NCBI GenBank assembly: GCA_963847985.1
Contig: CAWKBS010000008.1
Location: forward strand, 124,001-188,000
Direction: 5' to 3'
DNA: 64,000 nucleotides
From: JAIBJN01 sp963847985
GTDB taxonomy: Bacteria > Actinomycetota > Thermoleophilia > Gaiellales > Gaiellaceae
Part shown: piece by piece, positions 51,058-59,622 of the stretch
Layout of the letters: the number at the start of each line of letters is the position of its first letter
Numbering within the stretch: the stretch's first letter is position 1
Notes under the pieces: model-generated
What the model was told of the DNA's origin: nothing
Database searches by the model: none
What the model saw: the letters and a program-made list of their open reading frames with translations, nothing else
Position numbers and translations under genes: made by a program

Positions 51058-51387
51058 TCAGTCGTCGTCCCCGGGACCTTCCTGGTCGCCGGGACCGTCG
51101 TCGTCGGTTTCCTGGCCGATGACCCGGAAGTCCGCGTCGAGGTTGACCTCGACCTGGGTGCCGTCGGCCAGCCGGACCTCGACGCTGTAGGCCGAGCCGT
51201 CGTCTCCGGTCTCGGTCTCGGTGACGGTGCCGCCGCCGGTGTGGGCGAGGGCCGCCGCGGTGGCCTTCTCCAGGTCGGAGCCCGTGAGGGGCTGCTCGTC
51301 TCCGCCTGCCGACGCGATGGCAAACCCGGCCGAGACGGCGATGGCGACGAAGACGACCACGGCGATCACTACGAGGTTGCGTTTCAT
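51058..51387 (-). CDS. PepSY-domain exported protein
   Basis: A 109-aa protein with a signal or anchor segment (residues 5-26) and one PepSY domain (GSDLEKATAAALAHTGGGTV, TETETGDDGSAYSVEVRLAD, GTQVEVNLDADFRVIG), ending in an acidic tail. AAGGAGG gives a strong start. PepSY proteins often modulate proteases or sensor kinases. It is divergent from the OmpR regulator gene. Confidence 0.8.
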   Translation of the reverse strand: MKRNLVVIAVVVFVAIAVSAGFAIASAGGDEQPLTGSDLEKATAAALAHTGGGTVTETETGDDGSAYSVEVRLADGTQVEVNLDADFRVIGQETDDDGPGDQEGPGDDD

Positions 51388-51451
51388 CCAAGACCTCCTT
51401 GCTGACGGGGTCACCGTAGAGGCCGCAGATGAAACGGCCGTGAGAGGTGGG

Positions 51452-51471
51452 TCTCATCTCTTTCTCATCTC
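51452..51471. promoter_or_regulatory. Direct repeat, probable response-regulator site
   Basis: TCTCATCTC occurs at 51452-51460 and again at 51463-51471, an 11-base spacing that is one helical turn, as bound by OmpR-type dimers. It sits between the divergent PepSY and regulator genes, 18 bases before the regulator start. Confidence 0.6.
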
Positions 51472-51489
51472 GCGAGCGACAATGAGCCC

Positions 51490-52155
51490 ATGCGAGTCCT
51501 CATCGTCGAGGACGAGGTGAAGATGGCGGGCCTCCTCCGGCGCGGGCTGCGGGAGGAGGGGCTGGCGGCGGACGTGGCGCGCACCGGCGACGACGCGGTC
51601 TGGATGGCTCGGGCAACAGAGTACGACGCCATCGTCCTCGACGTGATGCTTCCGGGCGCCGACGGGTTCGAGGTCTGCCGGCGCCTGCGCGAGGCGGGAA
51701 CCTGGTCGCCCGTCCTCATGCTCACCGCGCGCGACGCCGTGGACGACCGGGTGGCAGGGCTCGACGCGGGCGCGGATGACTATCTGACGAAGCCCTTCTC
51801 GTTCGCCGAGCTGCTCGCGCGGCTGCGCGCGCTTTCGCGGCGGCCGCCGGTCGAGCGCCCGGTGGTCCTCGAGGTCGGCGACCTGCGGCTCGACCCGGCG
51901 ACGCGCCGTGTCTGGCGCGGCGACGCCGAGATCACACTCTCCGCCAAGGAGTTCGCACTCCTGGAGACGTTCATGCGCCGGCCCGGGGAAGTGCTCTCGC
52001 GCTACCAGCTCCTCGAGCACTGCTGGGACTACGGCTACGAGAACCGCTCGAACGTCGTCGACGTCTACGTCCGCTACCTCCGCGAGAAGATCGACCGCCC
52101 CTTCGACCGCGAGTCGCTCGAAACGGTTCGCGGCGTGGGCTACAGGCTCCGATGA
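51490..52155 (+). CDS. OmpR-family response regulator
   Basis: A 221-aa two-domain regulator. The receiver domain has acidic residues E7/D8, the phosphoacceptor D51 (IVLDVMLPG), T79 (LTARD) and K101 (YLTKPFS). The winged helix DNA-binding domain covers about 125-221 (LRLDPATRRVWRGDAEITLS, VDVYVRYLREKID, ETVRGVGYRLR). It shares four bases with the histidine kinase start (ATGA). Confidence 0.93.
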   Translation: MRVLIVEDEVKMAGLLRRGLREEGLAADVARTGDDAVWMARATEYDAIVLDVMLPGADGFEVCRRLREAGTWSPVLMLTARDAVDDRVAGLDAGADDYLTKPFSFAELLARLRALSRRPPVERPVVLEVGDLRLDPATRRVWRGDAEITLSAKEFALLETFMRRPGEVLSRYQLLEHCWDYGYENRSNVVDVYVRYLREKIDRPFDRESLETVRGVGYRLR

Positions 52156-53405
52156 GCCGGCTCCCGATCCGCCTGCGCCTCACGCTCGCCTTCGCGCTGG
52201 CGATGGCGCTGGTGCTCGCCGCAACGGGCGCGTTTCTTTACTTCCGGCTGCAGTCGTCACTGGACGAGGGGATTGACGAGGGGCTCGAGGTGCTGGCGGC
52301 CCAGGTTGCGGGCGACGTGCAAGGGGGCCAGCCGGTGGGGGGTACGCCCATTCCGCCCGACGAGCGCTTCATCCAGGTCCTTGCTTCCGACGGCCGGGTT
52401 CTCGAGGCGACTCCGCGGGGCTTCGCCGGCCCCGCCCGCACGCTCGAGCGGCACATCGAGAGCCCTGACGGAGACGTCGTCGTCGTTGTGGGCGCGTCGC
52501 TCGAGGACCGAGACGAGACGCTGGCGGGATTCCTCACCGAGCTGCTGCTGATCGGGCCGGTCGCGCTCCTCGTCGCCTCGCTGCTCGGCTACGCCATCGC
52601 GGCGGCGGCCTTGCGCCCGGTGGAGTCGATGCGCGCCGAGGCGGCGGTCATCTCGGGCGCCGACCCGGGGCGACGGCTGCCCCTGCCCCGCGCGCGCGAC
52701 GAGATCCGCCGCCTCGGGGAGACGCTGAACGCGATGCTCGGGCGACTCGAGAGCGCACTCGAGCGGGAGCGGAGCTTCGTCGCCGACGCGAGCCACGAGC
52801 TGCGGACGCCGCTCGCGCTCCTTCAGACCGAGCTCGAGCTCGCGCGGCGGCAGCCGCGTTCCCGGGAGGAGCTGGAGCAGGCGCTCACCTCCGCCTCCGA
52901 CGAGACCGACCGGCTCGTCCGGCTTGCCGAGGACCTGCTCGTCCTGGCGCGCTCCGACCAGGGGCGGCTCGCCGTGCGGCATGAGCCGGTTTCGGTAGCC
53001 GCGCTCCTCGACGGCGTCGCCCGGCGCTTCGGCGAGCCGGTGGCGGTGACCCCGGCGGCGAACGGGCTCACGCTGGTCGGCGACCAGGCCCGCCTGGACC
53101 AGGCCCTCGGGAACCTGGTCGACAATGCACTGCGCCACGGTGGCGGCTCCGCGACGCTGAGCGCTGTCGCCGCGGACGGAACGGTCGAGCTGCACGTCCG
53201 CGACGACGGCCCCGGCTTCCCCGGGGAGTTCCTGCCGCGGGCCTTCGAGCGCTTCAGCCGGCCCGACGAGGCGCGCTCGGGCGGCGGCGCCGGCCTCGGC
53301 CTCGCCATCGCGCACGCGATCGCGGCCGCGCATGGCGGCTCCGCGGGCGCCGCCAACCGGGGCGCCCGCGGAGCCGACGTCTGGCTGGCTATCCCGGCCC
53401 GCTAG
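52152..53405 (+). CDS. Sensor histidine kinase
   Basis: A 417-aa membrane kinase: TM1 (about 12-30), a short extracellular loop to ~130, TM2 (about 133-157), HAMP, DHp with H215 (DASHELRTPLALLQTELELA), and ATPase with N box NLVDNALRHGG, G1 DDGPGF and G2 GAGLGLAIAHAI. The sensor loop is small, so the signal may be membrane- or ligand-borne. It pairs with the OmpR regulator before it. Its stop shares CTAG with the convergent gene. Confidence 0.92.
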   Translation: MSRLPIRLRLTLAFALAMALVLAATGAFLYFRLQSSLDEGIDEGLEVLAAQVAGDVQGGQPVGGTPIPPDERFIQVLASDGRVLEATPRGFAGPARTLERHIESPDGDVVVVVGASLEDRDETLAGFLTELLLIGPVALLVASLLGYAIAAAALRPVESMRAEAAVISGADPGRRLPLPRARDEIRRLGETLNAMLGRLESALERERSFVADASHELRTPLALLQTELELARRQPRSREELEQALTSASDETDRLVRLAEDLLVLARSDQGRLAVRHEPVSVAALLDGVARRFGEPVAVTPAANGLTLVGDQARLDQALGNLVDNALRHGGGSATLSAVAADGTVELHVRDDGPGFPGEFLPRAFERFSRPDEARSGGGAGLGLAIAHAIAAAHGGSAGAANRGARGADVWLAIPAR

Positions 53406-55474
53406 GCGGGAAGGTCCTGGATCGCCCGGTAGCCCTCGTTGATCGCGCTGTGCGTGTAGGCGAACGACGCCGAGTCGCTGTTCGCGATCGAGACGTTCTT
53501 GAACGGAACGCGGCCCTTCACGTGCGGCTGGTTCGCGTTCGGCCCGTACAGGGACGGATCCCACGTCGAGGTCAGCTCGTGGGCGTAGCCGTAGTTCCAC
53601 CGGTTGACCATCACCGCGTGGACGTCCCGCTCGGGGTCGAAGTCGCCGCCCATCTTGTTCACGCTCCGGTCGATCACGTCCCAGACCGCGTCCTCGAGGT
53701 CCTCGAAGCTCAGCTCGAGGAGCCGCTTGCGGCCTCCCTCGTAGGCGGCGAGCTGCGGGGTTGCGTCGTGGTCGGTGGGGACGACCTGGAAGCTGAGCAC
53801 GGCCGGGGCGCTCGGCGGTTGATTCGGCGTCGGGCCGTAGGCGGCCCCGAAGCGCGCGCCTGCCGCCAGCGTCGTCGTGTCCCAGAAGAGGCTGTTGCCG
53901 CGCGGCGTGATGCTCGAGATGCGCGCGTCGGCGAACGCCTGCCAGTTGTTCAGCACCGCGCGGGCGTAGATCAGCGGCGTCTTCCGGGCGTAGCAGAGGT
54001 TCTCCACCTGCTCGGTCGGGAGGCCGTCGACGATCTTCGCCGTGACGCGGTTCCAGCACGCCATGACGACGTGCTTGCCCACGACCCGCTTGCCCTTGCC
54101 GCCGACGACGTACTCGACGATCGCGTTGTCGCGCCAGTCCTTGGACGGCTTGACGCGGAACACCATGCTGTTCAGCCGGATCCGGACGGCGTTCCCCGGC
54201 AAGTCGAGCTTCGAGTAGTCCGTCCTCGCCTTGACGATGTTCTCCTGGTTGGGGCGGCCGCCGTCCACGTCGGGGATCGCCGCCGGGATCAGCTTGGCGA
54301 CGAGCAGGCGCAGGAGCGAGATGTTGCCGTCCGGCCAGAGGCGTGTCGGGCCGGGGTCGAGGAGCCCCATCTGCGGCGTGCGCCCGATGCCCGGGAACGG
54401 GTCATCGTTGAGGCCGAGCCCGCCGAAGCCGGCCTGGCCGAGGGCCCAGGCATCGCCGGCGGAGACCGCCTGGACGCCCGCGCCGAGCAGGCTGTGGCCG
54501 TTGCGCTGATACCAGAGCGTCGACTGCTCGGGCACGCCGACGTAGTCCATGTAGTACTGCTTCTGCGTGATCCCGGCCAGGATCGCCTTCTTGTCCTGGT
54601 CGGTCTTCGGCCCGTGCTTGAGCGCGATCCAGTCGGTGGTCGTGTCCGTCTGGATCGTGGCGATACCCGCCTGCGCATCCGGCGAGAACGGGGTCTGCGC
54701 GAGGAAGTCCGGCCACGGCTGCGGGGCAACCCGGTTCTGGATCACCGTGTCCGTGCCCCAGTCCTCCGACGGGAAGAGCAGCATCGCGCGAAGGCCGAAG
54801 GAGGCGGGGATTCCCGGGGTGGCCGAGCTGGGGAAGTTGTTGGGGTCGACCCCGCAGAACGCGAGGAAGTCGACCGACGGCTGGCCGTACGAGCCCGGGA
54901 TGTCCAGCAGCCCGTTCGCAGGCTGGTTCCAGGTGCCGATCGAGTCCAGGTTCACCGTCCCGCCGTTGCGCAGGATCATCAGGTCGTTGCCCTGGTAGGG
55001 GATGTGGAACTCGTTGCGATGTGAGTGGCCGCCGAAGTCGGCCAGCGGGTCGAGCAGCAGGATCTTCGAGTCCTCGCCGAAGCGGTCACGGTAGTACTTG
55101 GCCGCCGCGAGCCCGCTCGCCCCGGCGCCGACGATGACGCAGTCGTACACCTCGCCGGTGTCCTGGATGCGGTTCGGCTTGATGCCGGTGCCGCCGCGCG
55201 TCGAGTGGACGTCCTGCTGGTTCGGCTTGCCGTCGATCGCCATGTACTGGCTCAGCACGGGGTCGGGCTGGCCCTTGAGCCCGGTCGCCGTGGGCGGATA
55301 GAAGTCGGGGTCGGCCGCGGAGCTCGCCGCGAACGCCGCCTCGGCGCCGGTGAGCCCGGGCATAGCCGATGCGGCCGCGAGGCCGGCAGCCGTGATCGCG
55401 ACTCCGTCGAGGAAGTCCTTGCGCGTGATCTTGCTGTCCGGGTTCCAGGGGTCCCTGCTCTTCCCGTCGGCCAT
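53402..55474 (-). CDS. Tat-exported flavin oxidoreductase (amine-oxidase-like)
   Basis: A 690-aa protein. The N-terminus SKITRKDFLDGVAITAAG is a twin-arginine-like signal with R-K in place of R-R. A FAD-binding domain follows (DCVIVGAGASGLAAAKYYRD, LLLDPLADFGGHSHRNEF), and conserved blocks continue to the C-terminus (VVGKHVVMACWNR, FAYTHSAINEGYRAI). It resembles NAD(P)-binding/flavin amine oxidases related to spermidine dehydrogenase. ATG 55474 has GGGAGG upstream. Substrate unknown. Confidence 0.8.
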   Translation of the reverse strand: MADGKSRDPWNPDSKITRKDFLDGVAITAAGLAAASAMPGLTGAEAAFAASSAADPDFYPPTATGLKGQPDPVLSQYMAIDGKPNQQDVHSTRGGTGIKPNRIQDTGEVYDCVIVGAGASGLAAAKYYRDRFGEDSKILLLDPLADFGGHSHRNEFHIPYQGNDLMILRNGGTVNLDSIGTWNQPANGLLDIPGSYGQPSVDFLAFCGVDPNNFPSSATPGIPASFGLRAMLLFPSEDWGTDTVIQNRVAPQPWPDFLAQTPFSPDAQAGIATIQTDTTTDWIALKHGPKTDQDKKAILAGITQKQYYMDYVGVPEQSTLWYQRNGHSLLGAGVQAVSAGDAWALGQAGFGGLGLNDDPFPGIGRTPQMGLLDPGPTRLWPDGNISLLRLLVAKLIPAAIPDVDGGRPNQENIVKARTDYSKLDLPGNAVRIRLNSMVFRVKPSKDWRDNAIVEYVVGGKGKRVVGKHVVMACWNRVTAKIVDGLPTEQVENLCYARKTPLIYARAVLNNWQAFADARISSITPRGNSLFWDTTTLAAGARFGAAYGPTPNQPPSAPAVLSFQVVPTDHDATPQLAAYEGGRKRLLELSFEDLEDAVWDVIDRSVNKMGGDFDPERDVHAVMVNRWNYGYAHELTSTWDPSLYGPNANQPHVKGRVPFKNVSIANSDSASFAYTHSAINEGYRAIQDLPA

Positions 55475-55570
55475 GACACTCCCTCCCGCGTCCAGGGTTG
55501 ACCGAGGGATGCTCCCGCACCGTGGTGCCCGAATCAAGTCGGCCCGCTCGCGGCCAGTAGGATGGCTCTC

Positions 55571-55900
55571 ATGGCCCCCGAACGTGCCAAGGAGCTGCTG
55601 GCCGCCGAGCGTCGGCGCATCGAGCGGGCGCTCGCCGAGCTCGGTGAGCCGATCGGCACGGACGAGCTCACCACCCTCGACAACCCGGCCGACCAGGGCT
55701 CCGTGCTCTACGAGCGCGAGCTCGAGGAGGGTCTGCTCGAGCAGCGCCGGCGAGAGCTCGAGGCGCTCGAGCGCGCCGAAGCGCGGCTGGAGGCGGGCAC
55801 GTACGGTCTCTCGGTGGAGAGTGGAGAGCCCATCCCGGACGAGCGACTCGAGGCCTATCCGTTGGCCGAGCGGACGGTCGAGGAAGAGCGCCGCCAGTAA
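55571..55900 (+). CDS. TraR/DksA-like protein lacking the zinc cysteines
   Basis: A 109-aa protein with the DksA coiled coil (ERAKELLAAERRRIERALAE, DQGSVLYERELEEGLLEQRR, RELEALERAEARLEAGTYGL) and a C-terminal globule. Where zinc-finger members read GTYGxCxxCGEPI, here it is GTYGLSVESGEPIPDERLEA, so the first cysteine pair is replaced by Ser and Ser; no later Cys exists either. The coiled-coil tip DNPAD is kept, so RNA polymerase binding could persist. ATG at 55571 is preferred over 55562 because AGGA is better spaced. Confidence 0.8.
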   Translation: MAPERAKELLAAERRRIERALAELGEPIGTDELTTLDNPADQGSVLYERELEEGLLEQRRRELEALERAEARLEAGTYGLSVESGEPIPDERLEAYPLAERTVEEERRQ

Positions 55901-55992
55901 CGACGAACCGGCGGGAATACGCCTGCTGACCGGGCCGTTCTACTAGACAGAGCCGCTCCCCGGACGTTCCGGGCGAGCAGTCAATCTCGCGA

Positions 55993-56967
55993 GTGAAAGG
56001 ACTACCGATCCAGACCATCTTGGAGACCCCTGTCATGGAGACGCTGCTCGAGGACGAGGAGCGCGATCTCGCCGACCTCGTCGAGGACGAGCCGGCCGAG
56101 AGCAAGGAGCTCGACCTCGGCGAGGCCGACTACAAGCTGCCCAGCTCCGCAGGCTCGCTCGACCTCTTCCTCAACGAGATCGGCCGCTACCCGCTGCTGA
56201 CCGCGGCGGAGGAGGTCATCCTCGCCAAGGCCGTCGAGCGCGGCGACCAGGCGGCGAAGGAGCGCATGGTCAACTCGAACCTGCGCCTCGTCGTCTCGAT
56301 CGCGAAGCGCTACCGCGGCCGCGGCGTGCCCTTCGGCGACCTCATCCAGGACGGCGTCATCGGCTTGAACCGCGCGGTGGAGAAGTTCGACCACCGCAAG
56401 GGATTCAAGTTCTCGACCTATGCGACCTGGTGGATCCGCCAGGCGGTGCAGCGCTCCGTCGCCGGGCAGTCGCGCACCATCCGCGTGCCCACGCACGTTC
56501 ACGAGCGCCGGAACAAGCTGGCCGCCGCGGCCCGGAAGCTCGAGCCGCAGCTCGGCCGCCCCGCGACGTACGAGGAGCTCGCCGAGGCCACGGGCATCTC
56601 GCTCCTCCACATCGAGGAGGCGCTCGAGATCGTCGAGGCACGCGTCTCGCTCAACCGCCCGGTCGGCAGCGACTCGGACGGCGAGCTCGGCGACCTCTTC
56701 GCCGACGAGAACGCTGACGATCCCGAGCAGGTCGCCCACCAGTACCTGCGGAGCCGCGCTGTGCGCGACGCGCTCGAGCGGCTGCCCGAGCTGGAGCGGC
56801 GCATTCTCGAGCTGCGCTACGGGCTCGACGGCGAGCCGCACTCCCTCGAGGCGATCGGCGCCGAGCTCGGGATCAGCCGCGAGCGCATCCGGAGGCTCGA
56901 GGGCGAGGCGCTCGACACGCTCGCCGAGACCCTCGGCGAAGGCGACGAGCTCGCGCTCTCGGCGTAA
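55993..56967 (+). CDS. Primary-type sigma-70 factor (RpoD/HrdB-like)
   Basis: A 324-aa sigma factor. A short acidic N-terminus leads to region 1.2 (DLFLNEIGRYPLLTAAEEVI), 2.1-2.4 (NLRLVVSIAKRYRGRGVPFG, DLIQDGVIGLNRAVEKFDHR, KGFKFSTYATWWIRQAVQRS), region 3 (HVHERRNKLAAAARKLEPQL) and region 4 (LPELERRILELRYGLDGEPH, RERIRRLEGEALDTL). No long region 1.1, so it may be an alternative group 2 sigma factor rather than the housekeeping one. GTG start; an internal ATG at 56035 is possible. Confidence 0.9.
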   Translation: MKGLPIQTILETPVMETLLEDEERDLADLVEDEPAESKELDLGEADYKLPSSAGSLDLFLNEIGRYPLLTAAEEVILAKAVERGDQAAKERMVNSNLRLVVSIAKRYRGRGVPFGDLIQDGVIGLNRAVEKFDHRKGFKFSTYATWWIRQAVQRSVAGQSRTIRVPTHVHERRNKLAAAARKLEPQLGRPATYEELAEATGISLLHIEEALEIVEARVSLNRPVGSDSDGELGDLFADENADDPEQVAHQYLRSRAVRDALERLPELERRILELRYGLDGEPHSLEAIGAELGISRERIRRLEGEALDTLAETLGEGDELALSA

Positions 56968-56980
56968 CGAAAGGACGACC

Positions 56981-57187
56981 ATGAAGACCGCAATCCATCC
57001 CGAGACGCGGGTCGCGACCGTGACCTGCACGACGTGCGGCACGACCTTCGAGACCCGCTCCACCCGGGAGGCGATCCAGGTCGAGAGCTGCTCGGCCTGC
57101 CACCCCGCCTACACCGGCGAAGAGCGCCGCGTCCGCCGGAGCGACCGGATCGAGCGCTTCGAGCGCCGCCGGGCCGCCGCCCGCTAG
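56981..57187 (+). CDS. rpmE: Ribosomal protein L31, zinc-binding form
   Basis: A 68-aa protein: MKTAIHPETRVATVTCTTCG followed by SCSACHPAYTGEERR and the basic tail. C16, C19, C37 and C40 form the zinc knuckle of the C+ type. GTG-free ATG start 13 bases after the sigma gene stop. It is usually near prfA or rho in actinobacteria; here it follows a sigma factor. Confidence 0.92.
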   Translation: MKTAIHPETRVATVTCTTCGTTFETRSTREAIQVESCSACHPAYTGEERRVRRSDRIERFERRRAAAR

Positions 57188-57217
57188 CGGGACTACGACA
57201 ACCCAGAAGGCGGGGAT

Positions 57218-57247
57218 GCGGGAGCGCCGGCGTCACGGCGCTCCCGC
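57218..57247. terminator. Hairpin terminator after L31
   Basis: GCGGGAGCGCCG pairs perfectly with CGGCGCTCCCGC around a 6-base loop, 30 bases after the L31 stop. The rest of the 240-base gap up to the DUF2277 gene contains nothing I can support. Confidence 0.8.
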
Positions 57248-57428
57248 AGGCGTCGACGAGCGGGGTTGGGAGGGGAAGACCCACGCCCGCCCCGCCTAGC
57301 TGAATCCGCGCAACGTGACGATGACGGGGCCTTCCCCGATTTCCCAGCTCGAACCCTCCCGATCCCGCCGGATTCGCGCTCGCCGAAGGGGCGAACGGCA
57401 GCGCTCGCGGGCCAGGCGGCCGCGAGGG

Positions 57429-57698
57429 CTAGACGGCCTGGCGCTCGAGCCAGCGCGCCCGGGCCTTGGCGGCCTCGGTCTCGCGATCCTTCGGCGGCGC
57501 CGAGGTCACCAGCGCGTCCAGCAGGCGGGCGGAAGCGGCGGTGACGTCCTCGACCGCGCGGTCGAAGGCCTCGGCGTTCGCCTGCGACGGCTTGTTGAAG
57601 CCGCTGATCTTGCGGACGTACTGGAGCGCGGCGTCCTGGATCTCTTCGTCGGTCGCGACCGGCTCGAAGTTGTAGAGCGTTCGGATGTTCCGGCACAT
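57429..57698 (-). CDS. DUF2277 family protein
   Basis: An 89-aa protein starting MCRNIRTLYNFEPVATDEEI, with QYVRKISGFNKPSQANAEAF and AAKARARWLERQ, the complete DUF2277 pattern. These are small helical proteins of unknown role, common in actinobacteria and proteobacteria. ATG 57698 gives the conserved MCRNI start. Confidence 0.9.
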   Translation of the reverse strand: MCRNIRTLYNFEPVATDEEIQDAALQYVRKISGFNKPSQANAEAFDRAVEDVTAASARLLDALVTSAPPKDRETEAAKARARWLERQAV

Positions 57699-57842
57699 GA
57701 AATGGAGCCTAGCCCACGGTAAGCAGCGACGGTGGCGACCGCCTCGACTGGCACGGTCCTGGGCCAGCGGAGAGTCAGCTCCTGCCGCTGACGCCTGCCC
57801 CGGCCGTCCGCTGCTCCGCGCAAGAAGCCGTCTCCACCGGCC

Positions 57843-57906
57843 GTGTGCGTGACACTTCCGTGGCACACATCCCGTCCCCGGCGGACGTGCCCCGGGGTCA
57901 GACCCC
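57843..57906. repeat. Two palindromic elements before the formate dehydrogenase operon
   Basis: GTGTG...CACAC with an inner GTGAC/GT arm spans 57843-57868, and GGGGTC-A-GACCCC spans 57894-57906. They lie in the 268-base gap between DUF2277 and the operon start. Confidence 0.5.
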
Positions 57907-57966
57907 AGGACGTGGCCGTAGTGGGCATGCGGCGGTCATCCGGCGTCCAGTAAGGTCGAAAGGGCA

Positions 57967-59622
57967 GTGTCGCGAAACCTGATCGAGCTGCTCAAGCGGA
58001 CGGGCGCCAACGGTGGGACGAGGACGGCGCTCGCCGTGCTCCGCGAGGCGGTCGACGAGCGCGGCGCCGTCACCGACGACGATCGGCGGCTCGCTGCGCA
58101 GGTATCGGGACTGCCGGAAGCCGCGGTCTACGGCGTCTCCAGCTACTACGACGACCTGCGTCAGCCGCGCGGGCGCCGCCACGTCCGCGTCTGCACCGGC
58201 ACCGCCTGCTGGGCTGCGGACTTCGACGACCACGTCCGCGAGCTCGAAGCCGGCCTCGGCGTGGGCATGGGCGAGTGCTCCGCCGACGGGGAGATCTCGC
58301 TCGGCGAGACGGTGTGCCTCGGCTTCTGCCACTCGAGCCCGTCCTTCCGCGACGGCGACGTGATCGACGCAGGCCCCGACGCGCTCCGGCGCGTGCTCGC
58401 CGGGAGCGCCGAGGCGGCGCCGGAGCCCGAGTGGCGCAGCGTGCTCGACGAGCCTGTCCTCACCAAGGCCGGCGACTGGTCGGGCCTGCGGCGAGCGTTG
58501 TCGGAGCTCTCGCCCGAGCAGCTCCGCGAGGAGGTGAAGGCGGCGAACCTCCGCGGCCGCGGGGGTGCCGGCTTCCCTGCCGGTCTCAAGTGGGAGTTCA
58601 CGGCGAAGAACCCTTCCGACGAGAAGTTCATCGTCGTCAACGGCGACGAAGGCGACCCCGGCTCGTACATCGACAAGCAGCTGATGGAGTGGAGCCCGGA
58701 GCTCTTGCTCGAGGGGATGGCGCTCGCCGGCTATGCGGTCGGCGCGGCCACCGGCTTCGTCTACGCGCGCTCGGAGTACCCGCTCTCGAAGCCCGCGCTC
58801 GAGCGGGCGGTTGCGCGCGCGTACGAGTCGGGCGACCTCGGCGACGACATCCACGGCAGCGGCTTCTCGTTCCACGTCCACGTCGAGGAGGGCGCCGGCT
58901 CCTACGTCGTCGGGGAGGAGACCGCGCTCCTCAACTCGCTCCAGGGGCTGCGCGGCACCGTCTCGGCGCGGCCGCCGTTCCCGGCGGAGAAGGGCTACCA
59001 CGCGCTCCCGACGGTGGTGAACAACGTCGAGACGCTCTGCAACGCGCCCTTCATCGCCCTGCAAGGCGCGGAGGCCTACGCGGCGCTCAGCCCCGGTGCA
59101 ACGCCGGGCACGAAGCTCGTCTGCCTGAACGAGCGCTTCGCTCTGCCCGGCGTCGTCGAGGTCCGCTTCGGCACGCCGATCCGGGAGATCTGCGAGGAGC
59201 TCGGCGGCGGCCTGCGGGACGGGCGAGAGATCAAGGCGCTCCAGATCGGCGGGCCGCTCGGCGGGATCCTGCCCGCCTCGAAGCTCGACACACCCTTCGA
59301 CTTCGACGAGCTGGCCGCCGAGGGCTGCATGGTCGGCCACGGCGGCATCGTCGCCTTCGACGACCGCACGGACATGCGCGCGCTCGCCAAGCACCTGCTC
59401 CACTTCGGCGCGAGCGAGAGCTGCGGCAAGTGCTTCCCTTGCCGCATCGGCCTCTTCCGCGGCCTGGAGATGGTGTCGGCCGACGCGCCGGTCGACCGTG
59501 CGAAGCTCGAAGAGCTGCTGGAGACGCTCGAGGTGGCGAGCCTCTGCGCGCACGGCGGCGGCATGCCGGCGCCGATCCGCAGTCTCATCGCCCATTATCC
59601 GGACGAGCTGGGGCTGGCCTGA
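57967..59622 (+). CDS. NAD-linked formate dehydrogenase NuoE-NuoF fusion subunit
   Basis: A 551-aa diaphorase subunit. Residues 1-140 are NuoE-like with the 2Fe-2S ligands C76, C81, C117 and C121 (CTGTACWA, CLGFC). Residues about 165-551 are NuoF-like: FMN/NADH site LRGRGGAGFPAGLKWEF (around 197-213) and NGDEGDPGSY, and a 4Fe-4S centre C486-x2-C489-x2-C492 with C527. The single polypeptide is comparable to FdsB/HoxF. It passes electrons from the formate-oxidising subunit to NAD+. GTG start. Confidence 0.9.
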   Translation: MSRNLIELLKRTGANGGTRTALAVLREAVDERGAVTDDDRRLAAQVSGLPEAAVYGVSSYYDDLRQPRGRRHVRVCTGTACWAADFDDHVRELEAGLGVGMGECSADGEISLGETVCLGFCHSSPSFRDGDVIDAGPDALRRVLAGSAEAAPEPEWRSVLDEPVLTKAGDWSGLRRALSELSPEQLREEVKAANLRGRGGAGFPAGLKWEFTAKNPSDEKFIVVNGDEGDPGSYIDKQLMEWSPELLLEGMALAGYAVGAATGFVYARSEYPLSKPALERAVARAYESGDLGDDIHGSGFSFHVHVEEGAGSYVVGEETALLNSLQGLRGTVSARPPFPAEKGYHALPTVVNNVETLCNAPFIALQGAEAYAALSPGATPGTKLVCLNERFALPGVVEVRFGTPIREICEELGGGLRDGREIKALQIGGPLGGILPASKLDTPFDFDELAAEGCMVGHGGIVAFDDRTDMRALAKHLLHFGASESCGKCFPCRIGLFRGLEMVSADAPVDRAKLEELLETLEVASLCAHGGGMPAPIRSLIAHYPDELGLA

